A stretch of DNA of 64,000 bases, taken from NCBI GenBank assembly GCA_964538625.1, contig CAZIGH010000026.1:1-64000 (forward strand), given 5' to 3'. Shown here in pieces: positions 33,465 to 41,238 of the stretch. The notes below the pieces were generated by a model, which worked only from the letters and a program-made list of their open reading frames with translations, made no database searches and was not told where the DNA came from. The position numbers and the translations under genes are program-made. The DNA is from JAEUHM01 sp964538625 (GTDB taxonomy: Bacteria; Verrucomicrobiota; Verrucomicrobiia; Verrucomicrobiales; Verrucomicrobiaceae). The stretch's first letter is position 1; every line of letters begins with the position of its first letter.

Positions 33465-33595
33465 GGCGGAGAGAAAGGCTTGCTGAAGATACTGCCGGGC
33501 AGGAGGACTGTCTTTCACTGCGTTGGCGTGCCGCTGGTGGACGGGCGTGCTGAGGCTTGCACGGCTGGCTGTTGTCGCCAGCATGTTTGGGCATT

Positions 33596-35275
33596 ATGTG
33601 TACGTCATCTTCCTCCCCACCTTCCGCGCTGGACGCTGCGGTGCTGAACCTGGTCCAGGAGGAGGTGCTGCAAACGCCTCCGGGATTCCACACGGAATCC
33701 GATCTCTTCGCGGCGGGGCTGGACTCCATGGCCATCATGCAGATGCTTTTGCTCCTGGAGGAGCGGTTTGGGGTGAGTCTGCCAGTGGAAACCGTGTCAC
33801 GGGAAAACTTTCACTCTGCGGCCAGTATCGCCAAGCTGCTGGAGGCTCGCGGGGTCAGGGTTGAGAGGGCACCCGAAGCAGCGGTACAGGCTGCGTTGTC
33901 TGTGCAGGGTGCCGAAGCGGCGAGGGAAATGCCAGCGGCGTTCGATCGGTTGCCGCTGCGGGATTGTGATTTCTTTGTGGTGGCGTTTGACCAGATGCTA
34001 AGAAGCTCTGGCCAGGTGGGTCACATAGCGCACTCGCTTCTGGAGCTGGAACGGGTGCCAGATGTGGCTGCCCTCAAGAGGCTGGTGGAAGAGCTGCCGA
34101 CGCGCTTTCCCATCTTCAACGCTAGGCTGAAACGGCGCTGGGGTGTGGGCTTTCCAGAGTGGGTGCCAGCGGTTAGGACGAGACCGCTGGACTTTTCCTT
34201 GTGGTCGCATGAGGCGAGCAAGGGGGAGACGCTCAAACATGGTGCCACCGTGTTTGCGGATGAGCAGCGGCTGCTGGAGGACATCATCAATGCACCGCTG
34301 GAGCGCGATGATGAAGCCTGGGCCAATGCGCGTTTTGATTTGATAGAAAAGCCGGACGGCAGTTGTGTCTTTGTCTATTCCTGGAGTCACCTGATTACGG
34401 ACGGAGTGGGAGCGGAGCATTTTCTGGTGGAGATGGCGCGGCTAGTGGGTGCAGACTATGCTCCGGTGCCACCGTTTGAGAAAGACGCTGGTGAGGAGCG
34501 CGGATGGGGTGTGCGCTGGAAGAGTGCCGCTCCGATGGTGATGAAGTTTTACAAGCTGCTGGAACGTCCATTTGACTCACTGGCCCCCAAAGATGCGCAC
34601 CCGTCACGCACCCAGTTCCGCGTGGTGAGGCTGAATGAAAAACAGACGGCGGAAGCGGCGCGGCGTGCGGCTGCGGCATCAGGACCGCTGCTGAATATGC
34701 CCTTTCACTTGGCGTGTGCCATGCGTGCGCACCGGCGCATCTTCCAACTGCGCGGTGAGACCAGCGAGTCATTGCTGTGTGCGGTGCCGGTGCAGGTGCG
34801 GAGGAAGGGGGCGCGTGGCCCGTTGTTTCAAAACAACCTAACCATGTTCTTCGCCTCGCTGGGCATGGATGAAATGGGGACCGTGGAGCAGGCGGCCTCC
34901 AGTCTGACGGAGCAGCATGCCGCCTTTCTGAAGGACCGGCTCGGTGATGCATTCCGTGACTTGATGTGGCTGATGAGACCCATGCCACCGGGCCTGCATA
35001 TGAAGTTCATTCAGTGGCAGATGAAGGGTCAGTTCTGTTCGTTCTATCACTCACACACGGGTGTCTTCGCGCCTGAGCTGGAACACTTTGCGGGGGCCAG
35101 GGTGACGAGTGCCTACCACATTCCTGGCTTCTCTAGCCCGCCCGGGACTGGGGTCTTTGCCAATGAGAAGAATGGCCGCCTCATTCTCACCTTTGCCTGG
35201 CGTGAAGGCGTGCTAAGCAGGGACGAGCAGGAAGCCATGGTGGAGCAAGTGCTCACGGACCTGGGAGCGGTCTGA
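33596..35275 (+). CDS. Carrier protein-condensation-like acyltransferase didomain protein
   Basis: A 559-aa protein. Residues about 12-88 are an acyl/peptidyl carrier domain with phosphopantetheine attachment Ser44 in AAGLDSMAIMQ. Residues about 115-555 resemble the condensation/PapA/wax-ester-synthase superfamily: DFFVVAFDQML, ELPTRFPIFNARL, and the active-site segment YSWSHLITDGVGAEHFL at about 261-277. In the HHxxxDG motif the first His is Ser264, while the catalytic His265 and Asp269-Gly270 remain. It would transfer an acyl group from the carrier to an amine or alcohol. It heads a three-gene run with a ligase and a halogenase-like enzyme. The ATG at 33596 is chosen; the frame begins at 33557. 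The acceptor is unknown. Confidence 0.8.
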   Translation: MCTSSSSPPSALDAAVLNLVQEEVLQTPPGFHTESDLFAAGLDSMAIMQMLLLLEERFGVSLPVETVSRENFHSAASIAKLLEARGVRVERAPEAAVQAALSVQGAEAAREMPAAFDRLPLRDCDFFVVAFDQMLRSSGQVGHIAHSLLELERVPDVAALKRLVEELPTRFPIFNARLKRRWGVGFPEWVPAVRTRPLDFSLWSHEASKGETLKHGATVFADEQRLLEDIINAPLERDDEAWANARFDLIEKPDGSCVFVYSWSHLITDGVGAEHFLVEMARLVGADYAPVPPFEKDAGEERGWGVRWKSAAPMVMKFYKLLERPFDSLAPKDAHPSRTQFRVVRLNEKQTAEAARRAAAASGPLLNMPFHLACAMRAHRRIFQLRGETSESLLCAVPVQVRRKGARGPLFQNNLTMFFASLGMDEMGTVEQAASSLTEQHAAFLKDRLGDAFRDLMWLMRPMPPGLHMKFIQWQMKGQFCSFYHSHTGVFAPELEHFAGARVTSAYHIPGFSSPPGTGVFANEKNGRLILTFAWREGVLSRDEQEAMVEQVLTDLGAV

Positions 35276-35331
35276 GGGTGGACACTAACGGTGCGGCGTG
35301 TTATACCGCGCGGCCTTGCCTTTTCGATCTC

Positions 35332-36759
35332 ATGCTGAACATCGTTGATGAAATTTTCCGCCACTCTGATGCAGCCGCGCCAGCGCTTATAGCCGGTGAG
35401 CGGCGGGTGAGTTACGGCGAGCTCAAGGCGCTCATGGAGGAGGCAGCGACCAGCCTTGGTGACCGCAGCGGCCAGCGTGTGGGGCTGCTGTGTCCGAACG
35501 GGGTGCATCACATCGTTTGGTCGCTGGCCGTGCTTCGCAGTGGGGGTGTGCTGGTGCCGGTGGCGGGAGAGTTGAGCCTGCCTGAGCGTGAGAACGTGGT
35601 GAAGACTACCGCGCTCCATGCCGTGCTGACCGCCGGTGGCAAAGAGTGGCACGATGCCGCACTGCGGGGCAAGAGGCTGCCTTTATCCGATTTGCCGGCG
35701 GTGTTGCATGAGATGTCTCCACCTGAGGTCGTTGAGTTTGAGGAAGCGAGATTGAGGTCGGTCAACCCGGCTTTGATTCGCTTCAGCAGCGGCACTACAG
35801 GAAAGCGAAAGGGCGTGGTGCTCTCCCATGAGACGTTGCTGGCCCGGGTGAAGGCTTGCAATGAAGGTTTACGGATTGGGCCTGGAGACCGCGTCATCTG
35901 GACGCTGCCCATGGCGCATCACTTTGCGGTCTCCATCGTGCTGTATCTGCTGCATGGGGCCACCACGGTGCTGGAGGACTCCCATCTGGCGGCGGACGTG
36001 TACCGGGCGCTGACCTCGCACGGCGGCACCGTGTTGTATGGATCTCCGTTCCACTACGCTTTGCTTGCGGGTTATGAGCCCGGTGCGCCTTGTGCCTCGC
36101 TGAGGCTGGCGGTCTCGACGGCTGCCGCATTGCCGAAGGCTGTGGCGGAGAAGTTTCAAGCCCGTTACCAGCTTCCACTGACACAGGGTATGGGCATCAT
36201 CGAAGTGGGGCTGCCGCTCCTGAACCTGGAGCACGCGGCGGACAAGCCGGAGTCCGTCGGTGGCTGCCAGCCTGCGTTTGAGGCACGCATCGTCAACGAA
36301 AGCGAAGGCTCAGGAGAGTTGCAGATTCGTGGACCGGGCATTTTTGATGCGTATCTCTGCCCCTGGACGCCGCGAGATGAAGTGCTGAACGAGGGCTGGT
36401 TTGCAACGGGTGACTTGGCGCGGCGCGATGAGGATGGTTCTCTTTATCTCGTGGGCAGGCTGCACAGTGTCATCAACGTGGGTGGCATGAAGTGCTTCCC
36501 CGAGGAGATAGAAGAAGTGATCTGCCGTCATGCGGGAGTGGCTGAGGCGCGGGTGCTGGCCATGCCACACGCCTCCTTTGGTTCCGTGCCGGTGGCTGAG
36601 ATCGTGCCCAAGGATGCCGCAGCGCCACCGCGCGGCATGGAGCTGACTGCACTCTGCCGACAGGAGCTCTCCAGCTATAAGGTGCCCATGCGCTTCACCA
36701 TGGTGACCTCCATTCCAAAAACCCCGAGTGGAAAAATCCTCCGACAGGCTCAGGTTTGA
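35332..36759 (+). CDS. Acyl-CoA/acyl-carrier-protein synthetase (AMP-binding)
   Basis: A 475-aa ANL-superfamily adenylating enzyme that activates a carboxylic acid as acyl-AMP and transfers it to a thiol. Motifs: phosphate-binding loop RFSSGTTGKRKGVVLSH, LTQGMGIIEVG (aromatic/acid-binding region), GWFATGDLARRDEDGSLYLVGR, and the C-terminal catalytic Lys in PKTPSGKILR. It is shorter than typical fatty acyl-CoA ligases, as seen in ligases loading free carrier proteins. ATG at 35332 begins the family-like sequence MLNIVDEIF; an in-frame GTG at 35278, two bases after the preceding stop, would allow coupling. It is likely to load the carrier domain of the preceding protein (inference). Confidence 0.87.
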   Translation: MLNIVDEIFRHSDAAAPALIAGERRVSYGELKALMEEAATSLGDRSGQRVGLLCPNGVHHIVWSLAVLRSGGVLVPVAGELSLPERENVVKTTALHAVLTAGGKEWHDAALRGKRLPLSDLPAVLHEMSPPEVVEFEEARLRSVNPALIRFSSGTTGKRKGVVLSHETLLARVKACNEGLRIGPGDRVIWTLPMAHHFAVSIVLYLLHGATTVLEDSHLAADVYRALTSHGGTVLYGSPFHYALLAGYEPGAPCASLRLAVSTAAALPKAVAEKFQARYQLPLTQGMGIIEVGLPLLNLEHAADKPESVGGCQPAFEARIVNESEGSGELQIRGPGIFDAYLCPWTPRDEVLNEGWFATGDLARRDEDGSLYLVGRLHSVINVGGMKCFPEEIEEVICRHAGVAEARVLAMPHASFGSVPVAEIVPKDAAAPPRGMELTALCRQELSSYKVPMRFTMVTSIPKTPSGKILRQAQV

Positions 36760-36762
36760 ACG

Positions 36763-38049
36763 ATGAACCCTGCAAGCCGTTCCCCCAAACGAATCGCCAT
36801 CATCGGAGCCGGTCCCGCCGGAGCCACGGTGGCCTGCCTACTCGCCCGGGCTGGAAGGGATGTGGTGATGCTGGACAATGGGAAACGCCCCGAACTCGTA
36901 GTGGGCGAGTCACTGGTGCCGCTGCTGGTGAACGTGTTTCGGCGCATGGGCATAGAGGAGCAAGTGGCAGCTCTGGGTGTTTACAAGCCCGGGGTGACCT
37001 GGGTGATCGATGAGCATGATGCACTGGAACTGGCTTTCGAAGCGATGCGCGGCGTGCTGCCCACCTACGCCTACAACGTACCGCGCCGCGAGTTCGATGA
37101 CTTGGTGCATGACACTGCACTGCAAGCCGGTGCGAGACACATCCCCTGTGAGGTCCACCTGGAGAAGCGAGAAGTCGAACGCGGTGGAGAAGTGATACCG
37201 GTTCTGGCCGAGGAGACGCTGAGGCTGATTCCGGAGTGGAATGGCGAGCAGCCGGACCTGCTCATAGACGCCAGCGGACGGAGGAGAATGTTTGCGAAGC
37301 TGCTGCACCTGGGCGCTGACGTAGGGCGGCGGAAGGATGTGTCGCACTTCGCTCACTTCGAGGGTTGTGAGATGCCCCGGCCCGCCGGTCAAACGGTGAT
37401 CACGCGTCTGAAGCATGGGTGGTCCTGGCGCATTCCGCTGCCCGGACGTCTCTCCGTGGGAGTGGTGATGAACAAGGATGACGCCAAGCGCTATGGCAAC
37501 ACGCCTGAAGAGCAGCTGGATGGGGTCATGGATGGGAACCCGGTTCTGGCCGCTGCATGCCGTCAGCGCCGCCGCGTTTCGTCCGTGGCCACGTATGCCA
37601 ACTACCAGCTGATCTCACACCGTGGCTGCGGGGCCAACTGGGTAGCCGTGGGTGATGCTTTTGGGTTTGTGGACCCCATGTTGTCTCCTGGGCTGTGCAT
37701 GGCTATGACTTCTGCGGAAAAGCTGGCGGACACCATTCTGGAGGGCGGACGTCTGCGGGAGGGCTTTGAGCGCTACCTGAGTTGGTTCCGCCTCCAGCTT
37801 GCAGCGTGGCAGGAGCTGATCGACTTCTTTTATGACGGCCGCATGTTTGCCATGTTCAAAACCGGCAACGAGATGAACATGAAGTATCCAGGGAAAATCA
37901 GCACGCTCATGCAGCGCCACATCGAGAAGAACCTGGCCGGCATGGCGGGGGGTGAATACACGGCCAGGACGTATTCCAGAAACCTGCTGCGTTTCATGGG
38001 CAGTTACGGCATCCGCGGCTATGAGCCTGCGGATTATGCCATCGTCTGA
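36763..38049 (+). CDS. Flavin-dependent halogenase-like FAD oxidoreductase
   Basis: A 428-aa FAD enzyme of the tryptophan-halogenase/PHBH-like fold. GAGPAG at 15-20 binds FAD, and VVGESLVP at about 47-53 is typical of halogenases acting on carrier-bound or phenolic substrates. Lys75 in YKPG sits where the catalytic Lys of halogenases is expected (K-x-G). Residues 220-225 give WSWRIP, matching the halogenase W-x-W-x-I-P motif. The second FAD site reads WVAVGDAFGFVDPMLSPGLCMAM. So it may chlorinate or brominate, though related sequences act as monooxygenases or reductases. It starts 3 bp after the ligase stop, so one operon is likely. Its end overlaps the convergent patatin gene by 16 bp. Confidence 0.78.
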   Translation: MNPASRSPKRIAIIGAGPAGATVACLLARAGRDVVMLDNGKRPELVVGESLVPLLVNVFRRMGIEEQVAALGVYKPGVTWVIDEHDALELAFEAMRGVLPTYAYNVPRREFDDLVHDTALQAGARHIPCEVHLEKREVERGGEVIPVLAEETLRLIPEWNGEQPDLLIDASGRRRMFAKLLHLGADVGRRKDVSHFAHFEGCEMPRPAGQTVITRLKHGWSWRIPLPGRLSVGVVMNKDDAKRYGNTPEEQLDGVMDGNPVLAAACRQRRRVSSVATYANYQLISHRGCGANWVAVGDAFGFVDPMLSPGLCMAMTSAEKLADTILEGGRLREGFERYLSWFRLQLAAWQELIDFFYDGRMFAMFKTGNEMNMKYPGKISTLMQRHIEKNLAGMAGGEYTARTYSRNLLRFMGSYGIRGYEPADYAIV

Positions 38050-38915
38050 CAGACCTCTGCATTCCGAAGCACCTCAGCGGCGCGGATGCCAGAGGCGCGT
38101 CCTGCCTCGATGAGGCTGGGGCGCTGCTTGTTCGGAAAGGGTCTTGGGTGCGGGGTCTGGGTGACGATGTCGATGATGCGTTTGCCGCTGCGTTTCGCCT
38201 CTACCAGGCGGAGCTGAAAGATGGTCTCCGAGATGATCTGGTGGCTGATGGCAAAGCCGGTGGACAGGGTGGGCCACTTGGTGACCAGCTCCGTGCCGCG
38301 TTCATGTTCGATACGGTGCAGGATGATGGTGTGAATGCGGTCATCCTCAAGCCAGTGGCTGAAGGGCACAGCCATGGCCACGCCACCGTCACACCAGCGC
38401 TCACCATGGATGACTTGGTTGCAAAACAACCCCGGTATGGCGCTGCTGGCTACCGCGAATGCGACGGCATCTCCCGCATCAACGATCTCACAGTCCCGCC
38501 GTGTGAGATTGGCTACGGCAAACTGGACCTGCGGAGCACGAAAGCTCTCCAGGCGCGGACTGCCGAGATGCGAACGCAAGTACTTCACCGCATTGCTGCC
38601 CGAGAGAATGCCAGAGGAATACATGCAGGTGGCCACGCCTGGAAAACGAAGCGGAGCAAGCCAGTCCCAGAAGCAGGTGCGCATGCCCGGCTGCATGACG
38701 AAGTCCACCAGCGCATCACCCCGGATACCAGAGCCGCAAAGCAGAGCGGTAAGCGCGCCGGACGAGGTGCCGGCGATCTGGGTCGGCAGCACACCAGCCT
38801 TGTGAAGTTCTGCCATAAATCCGGAATGAGCGTAGAAACCGAAAAAGGCGGAGCTGAGCGCCACGGCCACACCTTCGCCAGATGAGGAGCCGTTCACGGG
38901 AGGAGATGAGATCAT
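38034..38915 (-). CDS. Patatin-like phospholipase
   Basis: A 293-aa patatin-fold serine hydrolase. The nucleophile elbow GTSSG is at 49-53 (Ser51) and the partner Asp176 lies in CDGG, so the Ser-Asp dyad is intact. The usual Gly-rich oxyanion loop (GGGxRG) is replaced by SSAFFGFYAHSG at about 21-32, retaining only the later G and H-x-G. The protein therefore belongs to a divergent subgroup. It probably deacylates a lipid or thioester. It faces the halogenase-like gene and overlaps it at the 3' end. The start at 38915 (MISSPPVNG) is chosen; the frame to 39017 lacks similarity. Confidence 0.82.
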   Translation of the reverse strand: MISSPPVNGSSSGEGVAVALSSAFFGFYAHSGFMAELHKAGVLPTQIAGTSSGALTALLCGSGIRGDALVDFVMQPGMRTCFWDWLAPLRFPGVATCMYSSGILSGSNAVKYLRSHLGSPRLESFRAPQVQFAVANLTRRDCEIVDAGDAVAFAVASSAIPGLFCNQVIHGERWCDGGVAMAVPFSHWLEDDRIHTIILHRIEHERGTELVTKWPTLSTGFAISHQIISETIFQLRLVEAKRSGKRIIDIVTQTPHPRPFPNKQRPSLIEAGRASGIRAAEVLRNAEVCQTMA

Positions 38916-38979
38916 GAAAGGGATTTGAGAACAGGTGTCTGCGGCGCACGTCGAGTGCAAGCCAGTTCTCCGGGAGGCA

Positions 38980-39702
38980 TCACTCTCGCGCCGCCGCGAG
39001 AAGACGTTGGTATCCATTTCGCAGCAGCCCCACGTCAGAGTCCAGTGCGAGCCAGTTGAATCCCAACGCCCTCAAGTGCGCATGGTCCGCCATATCCCGC
39101 ACGAGGATGCCCGCAGCCTTGTGATGATCTTTCGCCGCTTTCACCACGCGTTTCAGGCACTCCTCATAGGTGCGGGCGGAGTGGTGCACTTTGAGGTCAA
39201 AGGTGAGATCCGCCGGCCCCACGAAGAGGGCGTGAATGCCACTGACTGCGGCGATTTCATCTGCGTGCTCTACAGCCTCAAGGGTTTCGATCTGCGCGAT
39301 GACGACGGGCGGAGCCGTTTTTTCATCCGGCGGCTTGAGACCGTAAGCGTAAGCCGGAACCGTTCGCGAGTAACCTCGGCGGCCCAGTGGCGGGTAGTTG
39401 GCGGCGCGGACGCACTGAAAGGCGTCTTGCACTGAGTTTACATGCGGCACCATGATGCCGTGTGCTCCCCAGTCGAGCACACGACCTATGACATCCTGGT
39501 TCGGCGCGCCCACCCTGACGATGGCGCGTGTGCGTGTGCTGCGCAGGGCGCGCATTTGTCCCGGCAGCGCCGCTTCTGGTTCGCACCCGTGCTCCAGGTC
39601 TAGCAGCACCCAGTCAAATCCACACATGGCCGCCAGCTCGGCCACTGCGGGTGATCCAAACGACAGCCATGTACCCAGCAGCTCCTCGGAAGCATTCATC
39701 AT
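38980..39702 (-). CDS. HpcH/HpaI family aldolase
   Basis: A 240-aa class II aldolase of the HpaI/2-keto-3-deoxy-L-rhamnonate aldolase family, which reversibly cleaves 2-keto-3-deoxy sugar acids to pyruvate and an aldehyde. Hallmarks: TWLSFGSPAVAELAAMCGFDWVLLDLEHG, AIVRVGAPNQDVIGRVLDWGAHGIMVPHVNS, PPLGRRGYS, VIAQIETLEAVEHADEIAAV (metal-binding Glu), and HALFVGPADLTFDL. The 5' 202 bp of the gene is part of a 466-bp tandem duplication, so a truncated copy lies upstream. The gene begins by an ATGA overlap with a fragment of the kinase gene. Confidence 0.9.
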   Translation of the reverse strand: MMNASEELLGTWLSFGSPAVAELAAMCGFDWVLLDLEHGCEPEAALPGQMRALRSTRTRAIVRVGAPNQDVIGRVLDWGAHGIMVPHVNSVQDAFQCVRAANYPPLGRRGYSRTVPAYAYGLKPPDEKTAPPVVIAQIETLEAVEHADEIAAVSGIHALFVGPADLTFDLKVHHSARTYEECLKRVVKAAKDHHKAAGILVRDMADHAHLRALGFNWLALDSDVGLLRNGYQRLLAAARE

Positions 39703-39966
39703 GAGCTGATGTCAGCATTTTGATGGAGGCCTTGCAAGGCTTTGTCGATGCGGGCGTGGGTGAACTTTCGCAAATCCTGACCGCTGGAGCCGCTGCCGAT
39801 GAGGAAGAAGCCATCATCCCGCTCGAAGTAGCCCGCACCTACGCGGATGACGGCTTTGACGAGCATGTTGCGCAGGAGATGCAGCCAGAAACGGCGACGG
39901 TGCTCGGGCGGCAGCGGGCGGATGCTTTGGTAACCTTCAAGCGCCAGCTTCAAGAACCGTGCATCG
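39501..39966. repeat. 466-bp direct tandem repeat, copy 1
   Basis: Starts at TCGGCGCGCCCACC (39501) and recurs with an offset of exactly 466 bp from 39967. Translations of the two copies are identical in the frames I compared, so the copies appear perfect. The unit spans the 5' end of the aldolase gene and the 3' end of the kinase gene. The join has only 1 bp of shared sequence at its ends (T), as expected of an illegitimate or slippage-type duplication. Confidence 0.92.
39699..39966 (-). pseudogene. Duplicated 3' fragment of the kinase gene
   Basis: Encodes only the last 88 or so residues of the APH-fold kinase (from DARFLKLALEGYQS to LHQNADISS stop), identical to the end of the complete gene at 40165. 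The frame stays open upstream to 40052, but that part is out-of-frame aldolase sequence. No kinase active-site residues are included, so it cannot be functional. Confidence 0.85.
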
Positions 39967-40168
39967 TCGGCGCGCCCACCCTGACGATGGCGCGTGTGCG
40001 TGTGCTGCGCAGGGCGCGCATTTGTCCCGGCAGCGCCGCTTCTGGTTCGCACCCGTGCTCCAGGTCTAGCAGCACCCAGTCAAATCCACACATGGCCGCC
40101 AGCTCGGCCACTGCGGGTGATCCAAACGACAGCCATGTACCCAGCAGCTCCTCGGAAGCATTCATCAT
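39950..40168 (-). pseudogene. Duplicated 5' fragment of the aldolase gene
   Basis: Encodes the first 67 or so residues of the HpaI aldolase (MMNASEELLGTW to VRVGAP), then runs out of frame into kinase sequence and stops after TMHGS (72 aa). The catalytic His and metal-binding Glu are missing. Its start overlaps the end of the complete kinase gene by ATGA, so ribosomes finishing the kinase would translate this stub rather than the full aldolase. Confidence 0.85.
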
Positions 40169-40432
40169 GAGCTGATGTCAGCATTTTGATGGAGGCCTTG
40201 CAAGGCTTTGTCGATGCGGGCGTGGGTGAACTTTCGCAAATCCTGACCGCTGGAGCCGCTGCCGATGAGGAAGAAGCCATCATCCCGCTCGAAGTAGCCC
40301 GCACCTACGCGGATGACGGCTTTGACGAGCATGTTGCGCAGGAGATGCAGCCAGAAACGGCGACGGTGCTCGGGCGGCAGCGGGCGGATGCTTTGGTAAC
40401 CTTCAAGCGCCAGCTTCAAGAACCGTGCATCG
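39967..40432. repeat. 466-bp direct tandem repeat, copy 2
   Basis: Second copy of the unit starting at 39501; homology ends at about 40433, where CGTGGAAG departs from CGTCGGCG of the copy 1/copy 2 join. This copy is the one continuous with the full kinase gene. Confidence 0.92.
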
Positions 40433-41238
40433 TGGAAGCAGGCCAGGAGCGAGAGGTCATCCATGGAGTCACCGCTGATGGCGTCATCGAAGTCAATGAA
40501 CGCGGCGATGTGGGTAGTAGAACCGAGGATGTTCCAGAGGGCGAGGTCTTTGTGAACCAGACAGCCCTCTGCAAGTGGCAGAAGACCTTGGTGCTCGGAG
40601 ATGGCATCACGGATCTCGGCGCACTTGGTGGTGCTGAGAAACGACTTCTCGCTGAGGAAGTGTAGATGCTGCTCCAGCCGGGTGAAGAAATAGCCTTCGT
40701 AGCACTCATGTGAGCCGACCAAGGAAGCCTCGTGGCCGAAACTGAGGGGGCCAAAACCGGTAAAGCGCAGAGCCTGCCACCGGGCCACTGCGGCACCGAT
40801 ATGGGGTGCTACCAACTCTATCTCAAGCGCTCCTGACTTGAACCAATGATTCAGATCCGGGAAGGGGATGCGTTCCATGAGCTGCCAGGCAAATGGCAGC
40901 TCGGCGCGTGAGGCATCCACTGCGTGAACGCAAGGCACCTTGACTCCAGTACCTCCAACGGCCTGCATGACAGCAGATTCCACTTGGAGATGCCCGTCCG
41001 CTTCTGGCCCATCCTCCACGCGCAGAAACAACTCTTTTCCGTTCACCAGTGCGTTCCAAGTGAGGTGGTTCCCCTGCGAACCGGACGGGGAGAGTCGGAT
41101 GTCCGGGCCAATGCTGCGCTTGGTCAGAGCCGCGATCAGTTGCCGTTCCATCTGTGCCACTGGCGAACGTGCAGCCTGGGTGCCATGAAAGGCGGCAGGG
41201 CGGTCGCACTTCCAATAGTAGATGTCTCTGCGGCTCAT
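40165..41238 (-). CDS. APH-fold (aminoglycoside phosphotransferase-like) kinase
   Basis: A 357-aa small-molecule kinase of the APH/ChoK superfamily. The active site is intact: H229-K-D231 and N236 in VHKDLALWNIL (catalytic loop H-x-D-x4-N), and D249 in FIDFDDA (metal-binding D-F-D). An N-lobe resembling a nucleotide-binding loop is seen at SPSGSQGNHLTWNA, with FLRVEDG as the likely Lys-equivalent strand. Candidate substrates are sugars, amino alcohols or sugar acids; drug resistance is only one possibility. The start at 41238 (MSRRDIYYW) overlaps the transporter stop by ATGA. The frame remains open to 42189, but that portion is out-of-frame transporter sequence. Confidence 0.8.
   Translation of the reverse strand: MSRRDIYYWKCDRPAAFHGTQAARSPVAQMERQLIAALTKRSIGPDIRLSPSGSQGNHLTWNALVNGKELFLRVEDGPEADGHLQVESAVMQAVGGTGVKVPCVHAVDASRAELPFAWQLMERIPFPDLNHWFKSGALEIELVAPHIGAAVARWQALRFTGFGPLSFGHEASLVGSHECYEGYFFTRLEQHLHFLSEKSFLSTTKCAEIRDAISEHQGLLPLAEGCLVHKDLALWNILGSTTHIAAFIDFDDAISGDSMDDLSLLACFHDARFLKLALEGYQSIRPLPPEHRRRFWLHLLRNMLVKAVIRVGAGYFERDDGFFLIGSGSSGQDLRKFTHARIDKALQGLHQNADISS

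Noticed and set aside
38148..38885. 245-aa open frame on the plus strand
   Set aside because: Lies antisense to the patatin-like gene, whose catalytic motifs are clear.
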